Shown piece after piece: positions 42,260 through 50,909 of a DNA stretch of 64,000 bases; positions within the stretch are counted from its first letter, which is position 1; each line of letters opens with the position of its first letter. Source of the DNA: Candidatus Gastranaerophilales bacterium (GTDB taxonomy: Bacteria; Cyanobacteriota; Vampirovibrionia; Gastranaerophilales; Gastranaerophilaceae); NCBI GenBank assembly GCA_944324845.1, contig CALUXX010000002.1, forward strand, positions 168,496 through 232,495. The letters are read 5' to 3'. The notes beneath the pieces were generated by a model, which was given only the letters and a program-made list of their open reading frames with translations, did not search any database and was not told the origin of the DNA. Both the position numbers and the translations under genes were made by a program.

Positions 42260-42493
42260 TTAAAAGTTAAACAGTTCTATCAAGGTTGTTTTTAGTGCTT
42301 TTGCAAGTTTTTTTGCTGTCGAGATTGTTGTATCTGTAATTCCTCGTTCTATGGCACTCAAATAGCTCGGTGAAATATTTGCCTTAAAGGCTAGTTCTTC
42401 TTGGGTTAAACCTAAATGTTTTCTAAGTAGAACTATTCTTTCCCCGAATTTTCGCACTAGTATTTTATCATATTTAAACGCTTTTCTTCCCAT
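42260..42493 (-). CDS. XRE-family helix-turn-helix regulator
   Basis: A 77-residue single-domain DNA-binding protein: GERIVLLRKHLGLTQEELAF, then SPSYLSAIERG and TTISTAKKLAKALKTTLIELF. This is the complete Cro/C1 type five-helix domain and no effector domain follows. Its own promoter has TAGAAT ending seven bases before the ATG and no ribosome binding site. The divergent Stealth gene's promoter starts only 23 bases from its start codon, so autoregulation together with control of that gene is plausible (inference). The tRNA gene follows 55 bases downstream on the same strand. Confidence 0.88.
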   Translation of the reverse strand: MGRKAFKYDKILVRKFGERIVLLRKHLGLTQEELAFKANISPSYLSAIERGITDTTISTAKKLAKALKTTLIELFNF

Positions 42494-42500
42494 TTAACAC

Positions 42501-42506
42501 ATTCTA
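42501..42506 (-). promoter_or_regulatory. -10 element of the XRE gene (leaderless)
   Basis: On the minus strand TAGAAT is followed by seven bases and the ATG at 42493. The -35 at the correct distance is poor. The region overlaps the divergent Stealth promoter. Confidence 0.45.
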
Positions 42507-42515
42507 ATTTACTTC

Positions 42516-42544
42516 TTGACAAAATAAAAACTATGGGATAGTAT
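42516..42544 (+). promoter_or_regulatory. Strong promoter of the Stealth-type gene
   Basis: A perfect TTGACA (42516-42521), a 17-base spacer and TAGTAT (42539-42544). Transcription should start near 42551, giving a leader of about 85 bases that ends with GAGGA before the ATG at 42636. Confidence 0.72.
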
Positions 42545-42635
42545 TTCTTCGTAGAAAACCTTATAAGCAATCGGTTTTAGCGTTTAAAATTTATTATTAT
42601 GGAATTGGAATAAGTTTAATACAGAGGAATATAAA

Positions 42636-43586
42636 ATGAAAATTGACTTAGTTTATCTTTGGGTTGACGACACCGATTTTGCTTGGAGAAAGAAGATTTG
42701 CAAGTATAAAAACAGTATGGAATTTTCTTTATATGAGAAATATGATTCTGATGCGATTGATATTTGCAGATTTTATAATAATGATGAATTAAGATATTCG
42801 CTTCGTTCAGTTGAGAGATTTGCACCTTGGATAAACAAGATATTTATAGTTACGGACAATCAAATTCCTAGTTGGTTAAATTTAGAAAACGACAGGATTC
42901 GAATAGTTAATCATAATGAAATAATTCCGGAAGACAAATTACCGTTGTTTAATTCTTGTGCTATAGAAAGCAGGATTCCTTATATAGATGGTTTATCCGA
43001 ATATTTTTTATATGCAAATGATGATACTTTCTTTTGGGACGAAGTTAGCGAGGATTTTTTCTTTAATGAAGGAAAGCCTATTTTTCGATTTTCTGATAGG
43101 CTTTCAAAAAATAAGATATACAAGCACTTATACGGAAAAACGCTTCAATATTCGTATAATGTTATAGCTAAAAGATACAAATTAAAATTTCCGTTATGTT
43201 TTCCTCATCACAATATTGATGCTTACAGAAAATCGTTTTTTATAGAGTGTTTAGAAGAATTTCAGAATGAATTTAGCGAAACTTTAGATCATAGATTTAG
43301 ACAAGCTAATGATATGCAAAGAATTGCTGTATCTTATTATATGTTAGCAAAAGGAATGGGTGTATTTAAGAATATCAAATCAAGTTGGTTTGAAAAATAT
43401 ATATTAAATTTTCCAGTAGATTCTCAGCATTGTGGTATAAATAGATTTTCTCATTACAAGTACAAAAATTGCAAATCAAAATTGATGTGTTTGAATGATT
43501 GTCGCGAAACTTCTGATAAAGACAGGCAAATTGTAAAGGATTATTTGGGATTGAAATTTTCTCAAAAATCCGAATTTGAAAAATAA
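42636..43586 (+). CDS. Stealth-family sugar-phosphate transferase
   Basis: A 316-residue cytosolic glycosyl-phosphotransferase of the Stealth family, whose members join hexose-1-phosphates in capsule-like or exopolysaccharide chains. Conserved regions: IDLVYLWVDDTDFAWRKK at the start (CR1), and ELRYSLRSVERFAPWINKIFIVTDNQIPSWL near 55-85 (CR2). FLYANDDTFFW near 125 (CR3 with the DD pair) and NDMQRIAVSYYMLAKG later (CR4 region) complete the set. The length is normal. It is a lone surface-polysaccharide gene here, with no neighbouring synthesis or export genes. It has its own strong promoter next to the XRE regulator, which suggests single-gene control. Confidence 0.9.
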   Translation: MKIDLVYLWVDDTDFAWRKKICKYKNSMEFSLYEKYDSDAIDICRFYNNDELRYSLRSVERFAPWINKIFIVTDNQIPSWLNLENDRIRIVNHNEIIPEDKLPLFNSCAIESRIPYIDGLSEYFLYANDDTFFWDEVSEDFFFNEGKPIFRFSDRLSKNKIYKHLYGKTLQYSYNVIAKRYKLKFPLCFPHHNIDAYRKSFFIECLEEFQNEFSETLDHRFRQANDMQRIAVSYYMLAKGMGVFKNIKSSWFEKYILNFPVDSQHCGINRFSHYKYKNCKSKLMCLNDCRETSDKDRQIVKDYLGLKFSQKSEFEK

Positions 43587-43751
43587 TAATTGAATGATGA
43601 AAATTTTTACTTAAAACCCTTTGTAATTCAATGGTGATAGTAGTTTAAAGGATTGTTGTTTTTGGCAATAAAAAAATGAAAAATTAATTTGTTTGTATTA
43701 TCATTGTTTTGTACAGTGAATAATGTTGGTTAAGTATAAGGAGGGTTATTT

Positions 43752-46700
43752 ATGCCTAAGAAAACAATCACAGTTGATGGCAACTATGCTGCAGCCCACA
43801 TTGCGTATGCGATGAGTGAAGTTTCAGCAATTTATCCTATTACTCCATCATCAACAATGGGGGAATGGATTGATGAGTGGTCATCACAACACAAACAAAA
43901 CATTTGGGGAAAAGAAGTTAGAGTTGCTGAAATGCAATCAGAAGCAGGAGCAGCAGGTGCTGTTCACGGTGCTTTAGCAGCTGGTTCATTGACTTCTACC
44001 TATACTGCATCTCAAGGTTTACTATTGATGATTCCTGTAATGCACAAAATTGCAGGTGAAATGTTACCTACAGTATTCCACGTTGCAGCAAGAGCATTAG
44101 CAGCGCAATCTTTGGCTATTTTTGGTGATCATACAGACGTTATGGGTTGCCGTAACACAGGATTTGCAATGCTTGCTGCTAACTCTGTTCAAGAAGAAAT
44201 GGATATGGCTTTAGTTGCTCATTTGTCAACTTACAAAGCAAAAGTTCCATTCTTACAATTCTTTGATGGTTTTAGAACATCACATGAAGTTCACAAAATT
44301 GAAGAAATTTCTTATGAAGATATTGCTAAATTAGTTGAACCTAAATATATTGAAGAATTTAGACAAAGAGCCTTAAGACCTGAGGCTCCGGTTTGTAAGG
44401 TTGGTGCTCAAAATACTGATGTATATTTCCAAGGTCGTGAAACAGTTAACAAATATTATGATGCTGTTCCTGACATTGTTCAAGAATATATGGATAAAGT
44501 TGCAGCAATAACAGGCAGACAATATCATCCGTTCGATTATGTTGGTGCTCCTGATGCTACAGACGTTATCGTTGCAATAGGTTCCGGTTGTGAAACTATT
44601 GAAGAAACTATTGAATACCTAAATGAAAAAAGAGGTACTAAGTACGGTTTAGTTAAAGTTAGATTATACAGACCGTTTGACGTAAAAAGATTTAATGCTG
44701 CATTGCCAAAATCTACTCAAAGAATTGTTGTTCTTGATAGAACAAAAGAACCTGGTTCAATCGGAGAACCTTTATACTTGGATGTAGTTGCTGCATTAGA
44801 AAATAAAGACATCAGAGTAATTGGCGGACGTTATGGTTTATCTTCAAAAGAATTTACACCATCAATGGTTCTTGCTATTTATAAACATTCAGAAAATAAA
44901 GGTTTCCACGGATTTACAGTTGGTATCGAAGATGATGTAACACATCTTTCATTGAAAGTTGACGAACATATTGTTACAGAACCTGAAGGTACAACAAATT
45001 GTATGTTCTGGGGCTTAGGTTCAGATGGTACTGTTGGTGCTAACAAAAACTCTATTAAGATTATTGGTCAATACACAGATAAAGATGCTCAAGCATACTT
45101 TGCTTATGACTCTAAAAAATCATTTGGTGTAACTGTTTCTCACTTGAGATTTGGAGATAAACCAATTAAATCTACATATTTAATTACAGCACCTGATTTT
45201 GTATCTTGCTCAGCACATGCTTATGTTGGAAGATATGATTTATTAAAAGGTATCAAAGAAGGTGGAACATTCCTATTAAATTCACCATATTCAGCTGATG
45301 AAGCATTTGCACACTTAACAAGAGATATGCAAAAAACAATTATAGATAAGAAAATTAAATTCTATAATGTTGATGCTGAAGCTCTAATTAAACAACAACC
45401 TGGTTTAAGAGGTAAGGGTGCAAATACGGTTATGATGGTTGCATACTTCAAAGTTTCAGGAATTATTCCGTTTGAACAAGCTTATGAAGGTATGAAAGCA
45501 ATGACTATCAAAACCTTTAAGAAAAAAGGTGATGACGTTGTTAATATGAACTTAGCACTAATTGATGCAGCAGTAGATGCATGTAAAGAAGTTAAAGTTC
45601 CAACTTCATTAGAAGGAGTAGGATGTATTGATGATGTTAAGTTAATACCTGATGATGCAGATGAATTTGCAAAGAAAATCATTGAACCTTCAATGAGACA
45701 AAAAGGCGATGATATTCCTGTATCAGCAATGAGTGTAGATGGTGTTATTCCGACAGGAACAGCATGTTTGGAAAAACGTGGTATAGCACCAAGAGTTCCA
45801 CATTGGAATTCAGAATATTGTATTCAATGCGGAATTTGTGCATCAGCTTGTCCTCATGCAGCAATCAGAACTAAATTGATTGAAGCTGACAACTTGAAAG
45901 ATGCTCCTGCATCATTCAATACAGTAGATGCAAAACCAAATGCAAACGGAGAAAAATTCAAAGTTCAAGTATATTGCAACGATTGTACAGGTTGCGGTGT
46001 ATGCTTAGATCAATGTCCAATGTCTAAGAATCCTGAAAAAGCACCTCTAACTTGGTCAACTCTTGAAAAAGAAATCGATGATTGCCAACTTGAAAATGAA
46101 AAATTCTTTGATGCATTACCTGATAATGTAATGGGTAGAAATACAACCAAAACAATCAAGGGTGCAATGTTAAGAAAACCATTATTTGAATTTTCAGGCG
46201 CTTGCGCAGGTTGTGGTGAAACACCTTATGTAAAACTTGTTTCTCAATTATTTGGTGAAAATGCAATCGTTGCAAACGCAACAGGTTGTTCATCAATATA
46301 TTCAGGAACATTCCCAACAATTCCATATACAAAAACTAAAGAAGGCAGAGGTCCGGCATGGGCTAACTCATTATTTGAAGATAATGCTGAATTTGGTTAT
46401 GGTATGAGATTGGCAGTTGATCAAAACAGAGATACTTTGAAAACTTATGTAGAAAAAGTTCTTGCAAATGAAAAAACACCTGCAGATCTAAAAGAAGCTC
46501 TAACAGCAGCTATGTCACACTGGGATAATTCAAAAACAGAAGAAGCAGTTGCTGCTCAAGAAAATGCTAAAAAAGTTATCGCAAAATATGCAGATTGCGG
46601 ATGTCCTGATTTAGCAAAAGTAAGAGAACTTCAAGATTACTTCACAGATAAATCAATATGGATTATCGGTGGTGACGGTTGGGCAAATGATATCGGATAT

Positions 46701-47285
46701 GGTGGTATTGACCATGTACTTGCTCAAAATAAGAATGTAAATATTCTTGTTCTTGATACAGAAGTATATTCAAATACAGGTGGTCAAGCATCTAAATCAA
46801 CACCAACCGGAGCAGTTGCAAAATTTGCTACAGGTGGTAAACGTACTTACAAGAAAAACATGGGCTTGATGAGCATGTCTTATGGATACGTTTATGTAGC
46901 ATCAGTTGCATTGGGTGCAGATAGAGCTCAAACTCTAAAAGCATTCCAAGAAGCTGAAAGCTATGATGGTCCATCAATCATCTTTGCTTATGCTCCTTGT
47001 ATTGCTCACGGTATCGATATGAGTAAGACTCAAACAGAACAAAAACGTGCAGTAGAAGCTGGTTACTATCCATTGTACAGATACAATCCGGCTAATGAAC
47101 AACCGTTCACTTGGGATGCTAAAGAACCTAGCGGTAATTACCAAGACTTCATCAGATCAGAAGGTCGTTATAAGTCATTACTTAAAACAAATCCTGAAGC
47201 TGCTGAAGCTCTATATACTCAAGCAGAAGAAGATGCTGCAAAACGTATGTCTGTTTACAAAGCAGTTGGTGAATTGATGAAGTAA
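43752..47285 (+). CDS. nifJ: Pyruvate:ferredoxin (flavodoxin) oxidoreductase
   Basis: A 1177-residue single-chain enzyme that oxidises pyruvate and CoA to acetyl-CoA and CO2, reducing ferredoxin. The N-terminal domain has ISAVYPITPSSTMGEW-like residues (SAIYPITPSSTMGEWIDEW). Two [4Fe-4S] ferredoxin motifs are CIQCGICASACP (near 690) and CNDCTGCGVCLDQCP (near 741). The thiamine diphosphate domain has CAGCGETPY (near 817), GDGWANDIGYGG and VYSNTGGQASKSTP. AGGAGGG gives a strong ribosome binding site. TTGTTT (43689-43694) and TACAGT (43712-43717), 17 bases apart, are the likely promoter. This marks an anaerobic metabolism that is sensitive to oxygen. Confidence 0.97.
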   Translation: MPKKTITVDGNYAAAHIAYAMSEVSAIYPITPSSTMGEWIDEWSSQHKQNIWGKEVRVAEMQSEAGAAGAVHGALAAGSLTSTYTASQGLLLMIPVMHKIAGEMLPTVFHVAARALAAQSLAIFGDHTDVMGCRNTGFAMLAANSVQEEMDMALVAHLSTYKAKVPFLQFFDGFRTSHEVHKIEEISYEDIAKLVEPKYIEEFRQRALRPEAPVCKVGAQNTDVYFQGRETVNKYYDAVPDIVQEYMDKVAAITGRQYHPFDYVGAPDATDVIVAIGSGCETIEETIEYLNEKRGTKYGLVKVRLYRPFDVKRFNAALPKSTQRIVVLDRTKEPGSIGEPLYLDVVAALENKDIRVIGGRYGLSSKEFTPSMVLAIYKHSENKGFHGFTVGIEDDVTHLSLKVDEHIVTEPEGTTNCMFWGLGSDGTVGANKNSIKIIGQYTDKDAQAYFAYDSKKSFGVTVSHLRFGDKPIKSTYLITAPDFVSCSAHAYVGRYDLLKGIKEGGTFLLNSPYSADEAFAHLTRDMQKTIIDKKIKFYNVDAEALIKQQPGLRGKGANTVMMVAYFKVSGIIPFEQAYEGMKAMTIKTFKKKGDDVVNMNLALIDAAVDACKEVKVPTSLEGVGCIDDVKLIPDDADEFAKKIIEPSMRQKGDDIPVSAMSVDGVIPTGTACLEKRGIAPRVPHWNSEYCIQCGICASACPHAAIRTKLIEADNLKDAPASFNTVDAKPNANGEKFKVQVYCNDCTGCGVCLDQCPMSKNPEKAPLTWSTLEKEIDDCQLENEKFFDALPDNVMGRNTTKTIKGAMLRKPLFEFSGACAGCGETPYVKLVSQLFGENAIVANATGCSSIYSGTFPTIPYTKTKEGRGPAWANSLFEDNAEFGYGMRLAVDQNRDTLKTYVEKVLANEKTPADLKEALTAAMSHWDNSKTEEAVAAQENAKKVIAKYADCGCPDLAKVRELQDYFTDKSIWIIGGDGWANDIGYGGIDHVLAQNKNVNILVLDTEVYSNTGGQASKSTPTGAVAKFATGGKRTYKKNMGLMSMSYGYVYVASVALGADRAQTLKAFQEAESYDGPSIIFAYAPCIAHGIDMSKTQTEQKRAVEAGYYPLYRYNPANEQPFTWDAKEPSGNYQDFIRSEGRYKSLLKTNPEAAEALYTQAEEDAAKRMSVYKAVGELMK

Positions 47286-47301
47286 TAACTTCAATAAAAT
47301 A

Positions 47302-47334
47302 AAAAGAGTCCGAAGAAATTCGGGCTCTTTTTTA
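47302..47334 (+). terminator. Intrinsic terminator of nifJ
   Basis: A 13-bp stem (47302-47314 with 47319-47331, one G-U) has a 4-base loop and is followed by T residues. Confidence 0.85.
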
Positions 47335-47352
47335 ATTGTTATATATTTATGT

Positions 47353-47358
47353 TATAAT
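47353..47358 (+). promoter_or_regulatory. -10 element for the TPR operon (leaderless)
   Basis: A perfect TATAAT is followed by six bases and the ATG at 47365, with no ribosome binding site. The -35 region is only T-rich. Confidence 0.55.
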
Positions 47359-47364
47359 TATTTT

Positions 47365-48282
47365 ATGAAAAAGTTTATTCTATCTTTATTTTTTATAATA
47401 CTGGGATTATGTATATCAATACCTGTTCAGGCAGATGAACTGGAAGAAGATTATCTTGATATTGCTGCGAATTATTGTGTTATAGGTGATTATAATTCAG
47501 CATTGGTATATTTGGATAAGATTTTGGAAAGAAATCCAAATAGTAAGCAGGCTTCTGATTTAAGAATGGGGCTTTTGCATGTTATAAGTCAGGATAAAAA
47601 ATCTTATGTAACTGCAATTAATCCTACAATAAAAGAGGCTATGGATTACAAACAAAGCGGAAATGATAAAATGGAATATGATGCTTTGTTAAGAGCAACA
47701 AAAGGTAATAATTCATATATAGCTTATTATTTTTTGGGAAATTATTTTAGAGATAGAAATGATTATATGAAAGCACTTGATGCTTATAATGGATCAGTTT
47801 CAGCAAAACCTGATTTTGCACAAGCTTATCTTGCGATAGCTTTAACTCTTTTTGATGTTGGCAGATATGAAGCTGTTATAAATCCTATTGATAAATATTT
47901 AACATTTGAATCTCGTGATGACTTAGCTTATGCAATAAAATCTCGAGCAGAGTTTGAACTTGGTCAAATTGAGGCTGCTCAGTCAGATAATGATATGGCA
48001 ATTAAGTTAAATAATTGTCCTGAATATCAGTTTGATAAAGCAAAAATTCTTTATAAAAACGGGAATTTTCAACAGGCAAAAACATTGTTTAAAGAGTTGT
48101 TACCATATATTCAAACCTCTAAAATATATGAATATATGGGGTATTGTGATTTAGAAATGAAAGATTATATGAGTGCTTTGATGAATATAGATAAAGCAAT
48201 CATATTATCTAAGGATGATATTTACTTAGAAAATAAATATAATGAAATAAAGAAATTACTGGAAAGTAATCCAAATGAGTAG
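47365..48282 (+). CDS. Exported TPR protein
   Basis: A 305-residue protein with a signal peptide (MKKFILSLFFIILGLCISIPVQA, cleavage probably after QA). It continues as tandem TPR-like helix pairs through most of its length (YCVIGDYNSALVYLDKILERNPN, YFRDRNDYMKALDAYNGSVSAKPD and similar). It should act as a periplasmic protein-binding scaffold. It is the first gene of a block with a metallophosphoesterase (8-base overlap), a metallo-beta-lactamase-fold hydrolase and, behind a possible separate promoter, another exported TPR protein at 50263. Its partner protein is unknown. The start is preceded by a perfect TATAAT at leaderless distance. Confidence 0.88.
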   Translation: MKKFILSLFFIILGLCISIPVQADELEEDYLDIAANYCVIGDYNSALVYLDKILERNPNSKQASDLRMGLLHVISQDKKSYVTAINPTIKEAMDYKQSGNDKMEYDALLRATKGNNSYIAYYFLGNYFRDRNDYMKALDAYNGSVSAKPDFAQAYLAIALTLFDVGRYEAVINPIDKYLTFESRDDLAYAIKSRAEFELGQIEAAQSDNDMAIKLNNCPEYQFDKAKILYKNGNFQQAKTLFKELLPYIQTSKIYEYMGYCDLEMKDYMSALMNIDKAIILSKDDIYLENKYNEIKKLLESNPNE

Positions 48283-49276
48283 ATGTAAAAGACGTAATAA
48301 TAAAAAACAAAAGAAAAAGGAAGGCTTTTTTGCTAGTTTAGTAAATGGCTTTATTACATTAGTTCTAACTGCTGGAATGTTGTGGGGGTTGCAGGCATAT
48401 TCCGTTGCAGGCTCTACAAGTTTGAAATTTGCACAGTTAAGTGATGTGCATTTCTTAGAAAATGGTGCAAATACAACGTATAAAATGACAGGGAAATCTC
48501 CTCAACTTCTTGATGATGCTGTAGAGCAGATTAATGAAGTAAAGGATTTAGATTTTGTCATGCTAACAGGTGATTTGATAGACAAATCATTTGAAAAAGA
48601 ATTAAGAGCAGTTTTGCCTCATATAGAAAAAATTGTTGCACCTTGGTATTTTGCTTTTGGTAATCATGACAGATGTGTTGGCGGGTATTTAACAACTTCT
48701 GTATATATGGAAATGTTAAGGAATTCTAATCCTGAATTCAAATATAAAAAACCTTATTACTCATTTAAACCAAAGAAAAATTATAAAGTTATAGTTTTGG
48801 ACGATATTATTACTGATGAAATAACATCAAACGGATATATTGACGAAGTTCAATTTAAGTGGTTGAAGAAGGAATTAGATTCTTCAAAAAATGATGTAGT
48901 ATTAATCTTTATGCATGTACCTGTGATAGAACCTTTTGCAAGTCCTAGTCATAAGCTTAGAAATGCTGCTGCAGTTAAGGCGTTGATAGAAAGTTATGAT
49001 AATCCGATAGGTGTTTTTCAGGGACATTATCATGCTGCAAAAATTACTCAGCACGATAATGTTTTATATGTAAGTTCTCCTGCGCTTGTGTCTTATCCAA
49101 ATGCGTTTAGAATAGTTAATGTTACAAATTATAAGGATAGGGTTGTTTTCGATTTTGACTGGAAAGAAACAAGAGAAGTTGAAATTCAAAGAATGGCTAA
49201 GATGCTTGTATTTGGTAGTATTATTTATACAGGTGAAAAACACGATCAAACCGGTACTTATGAAATAAAGAAATAA
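48275..49276 (+). CDS. Membrane-anchored metallophosphoesterase
   Basis: A 333-residue calcineurin-like phosphoesterase with one N-terminal membrane helix (about 19-42) after a very basic start (SRCKRRNNKKQKKKEG). The catalytic metal motifs follow: QLSDVHF (D and H), LTGDLID (GD), FGNHDR (GNHD), FMHVPV and GVFQGHYH (GHxH). The catalytic domain should lie outside the cytoplasm, by the positive-inside rule. The substrate could be a phosphate ester, a lipid such as UDP-diacylglucosamine, or a nucleotide. It overlaps the TPR gene by 8 bases, and the next gene follows after 14 bases. Confidence 0.88.
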   Translation: MSRCKRRNNKKQKKKEGFFASLVNGFITLVLTAGMLWGLQAYSVAGSTSLKFAQLSDVHFLENGANTTYKMTGKSPQLLDDAVEQINEVKDLDFVMLTGDLIDKSFEKELRAVLPHIEKIVAPWYFAFGNHDRCVGGYLTTSVYMEMLRNSNPEFKYKKPYYSFKPKKNYKVIVLDDIITDEITSNGYIDEVQFKWLKKELDSSKNDVVLIFMHVPVIEPFASPSHKLRNAAAVKALIESYDNPIGVFQGHYHAAKITQHDNVLYVSSPALVSYPNAFRIVNVTNYKDRVVFDFDWKETREVEIQRMAKMLVFGSIIYTGEKHDQTGTYEIKK

Positions 49277-49290
49277 TATTGAGGATTAAG

Positions 49291-50214
49291 ATGAGTGAGT
49301 TTAGTGTAAAATTTAGAGGTATAAGAGGAAGTTTTCCTGTAGCTAAAAAAGAATTTTATAATTATGGTGGCAATACTGCTTGTGTTGAAGTTAATGTTGG
49401 CGGGCATTTAATAATTTTGGATGCCGGAACGGGAATTGTTGATGTTGGTGATGATTTGATGGAAAAATCAATATCTTCTTCTGTAAATCCTGAAGATAGA
49501 AAACCAATTATGTCAACAGTATTGCTTTCACACATTCATCATGATCATATATTAGGGCTTACTTTTTTTAAGCCGCTTCATCTAAATTCTACAAAGATTA
49601 TGGTTTTTGGCCCAAATCAGGTGAATACGACATTGTCAGAAAGTCTTTCTGAACTTTTATTTGGGAAAACTTTTCCGGTAGATTTAGAGGAGATATCTTG
49701 CAAATTGGAAATTCAAGGTATTTCAGAAGGACAGGCTATTTTGATTAAGAAAAATGCAAAGCCTCAATTAATGAATTTGTGTGATGTTGTTCAAGAAGAT
49801 GATGATATTTTGATAACATTTTATAAATCTTATGTTCATCCTCAAGAAGGTGTGATGATTTATAAAATTTCATATAAGAATAAATCACTTGTATATGCCA
49901 CAGATAAGGAATGTTATTTTGGAGGAGATAGAAAGTTTATTAAATTTGCTAAAAATTGTGATTTGTTAATTCATGATACTCAGTACACGACAGAAGATTA
50001 TTTGAATCCTTGCTCACCAAAACAAGGTTATGGTCATTCAACATTTGATATGGCGATTGAGGTTATGAAACAAGCAAAAGCAAAGAAAATGGCATTTTTC
50101 CATTTTGATCCTTCATATGATGATACTAAATTGGCAAGGCTGAAAGAATATTATACTTCAATGAATAAGAATGTATATCTTCCGCATGAAGGTTTGGAAA
50201 TCTCAATTTTATAA
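49291..50214 (+). CDS. Metallo-beta-lactamase-fold hydrolase
   Basis: A 307-residue hydrolase of the RNase Z/PhnP-like branch. Features: the N-terminal FRGIRGSFPV and YGGNTACVEV, LDAGTGIVDVG, and the zinc motif SHIHHDHILG (HxHxDH). A late Asp in YATDKECYF and a His in SPKQGYGHSTFDMA (metal ligands) complete the set. This subgroup often acts on cyclic phosphodiesters. The start is the ATG at 49291, with GAGGA five bases upstream, not the TTG at 49279. It continues the operon after the phosphoesterase, so two phosphoester-type hydrolases are co-transcribed with exported TPR proteins. Confidence 0.88.
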   Translation: MSEFSVKFRGIRGSFPVAKKEFYNYGGNTACVEVNVGGHLIILDAGTGIVDVGDDLMEKSISSSVNPEDRKPIMSTVLLSHIHHDHILGLTFFKPLHLNSTKIMVFGPNQVNTTLSESLSELLFGKTFPVDLEEISCKLEIQGISEGQAILIKKNAKPQLMNLCDVVQEDDDILITFYKSYVHPQEGVMIYKISYKNKSLVYATDKECYFGGDRKFIKFAKNCDLLIHDTQYTTEDYLNPCSPKQGYGHSTFDMAIEVMKQAKAKKMAFFHFDPSYDDTKLARLKEYYTSMNKNVYLPHEGLEISIL

Positions 50215-50222
50215 ATATTTGC

Positions 50223-50250
50223 TTGAAGTATTTAATAAAATAATTATAAT
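50223..50250 (+). promoter_or_regulatory. Promoter for the second TPR gene
   Basis: TTGAAG (50223-50228), a 16-base spacer and TATAAT (50245-50250) would start transcription 5 to 6 bases before the ATG at 50263. A TATTAT at 50252-50257 is an alternative. The leader is too short for a ribosome binding site. Confidence 0.5.
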
Positions 50251-50262
50251 ATATTATGTGTT

Positions 50263-50835
50263 ATGAAGAAGATTGCTCTAATAATTCTTGTATTGTTTAT
50301 GGAAATTCAGGCAGCATTTTGTGCCGGAACTGTTGCAACTTATGTGATTGATCCTGAAAAAAATGCATACCATCATAATAATTTGGGGGTTATGTATATA
50401 GAGGAGAAAAATTATTATGGTGCGATTCAAGAATTTAAGATTGCCATAAGTTTAAATCCAAAAACTCAAGCAACTTCTACGTATTTTAATAATTTAGGCA
50501 GAGTCTATATGATAATAGGCTATCCTCAGTTAGCTTTGGATTGTTTCCAGAATGCATTGAAGCAGTATCCATTGAATTTCGAATATTATAAAAATTTAGT
50601 CGATTGTTATGATAAATTAGGAAAAACATCTTCAAAACTTGGAGAATATAAATCAAAAAAGAAATCCAGTCTTGATAGAATAACATTGGCTTTGTTGTAT
50701 GAAAAAAGTGGGGATATAAAAAAAGCAATATTTATATTGGATGAATTTGCAAATTCAGAACCTGATTTGATAATAACGCAAGCTGTAAAAGTTTATATTC
50801 AAGAATTGGTAAATATATTAGAAACATCTTTATAA
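50263..50835 (+). CDS. Exported TPR protein
   Basis: A 190-residue protein with a signal peptide (MKKIALIILVLFMEIQAAFCA) and three to four TPR-like repeats (NAYHHNNLGVMYIEEKNYYG, TYFNNLGRVYMIIGYPQLAL, EYYKNLVDCYDKLG). It lies behind the phosphoesterase/hydrolase genes on the same strand and has its own near-leaderless promoter. It could bind the other TPR protein or the phosphoesterase outside the cytoplasm. It ends in a terminator. No conserved Cys lipobox is visible (AAFC does not match well). Confidence 0.85.
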   Translation: MKKIALIILVLFMEIQAAFCAGTVATYVIDPEKNAYHHNNLGVMYIEEKNYYGAIQEFKIAISLNPKTQATSTYFNNLGRVYMIIGYPQLALDCFQNALKQYPLNFEYYKNLVDCYDKLGKTSSKLGEYKSKKKSSLDRITLALLYEKSGDIKKAIFILDEFANSEPDLIITQAVKVYIQELVNILETSL

Positions 50836-50859
50836 AAAAGAGTTAAGGATTTATTAGAA

Positions 50860-50897
50860 AAGGCGCAAGTTATATTTATAACTTGCGCCTTCTTTTA
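50860..50897. terminator. Intrinsic terminator between convergent genes
   Basis: A long stem (50860-50874 with 50877-50891, G+C core GGCGCAAG/CTTGCGCC) is followed by TCTTTT on the plus strand. The convergent gene ending at 50910 can share it. Confidence 0.8.
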
Positions 50898-50909
50898 TGT
50901 AGATGTGTT

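Noticed and set aside
43587-43751. Possible gene or RNA before nifJ
   Set aside because: No open frame with a binding site and no stable hairpin; only a plausible promoter was found.
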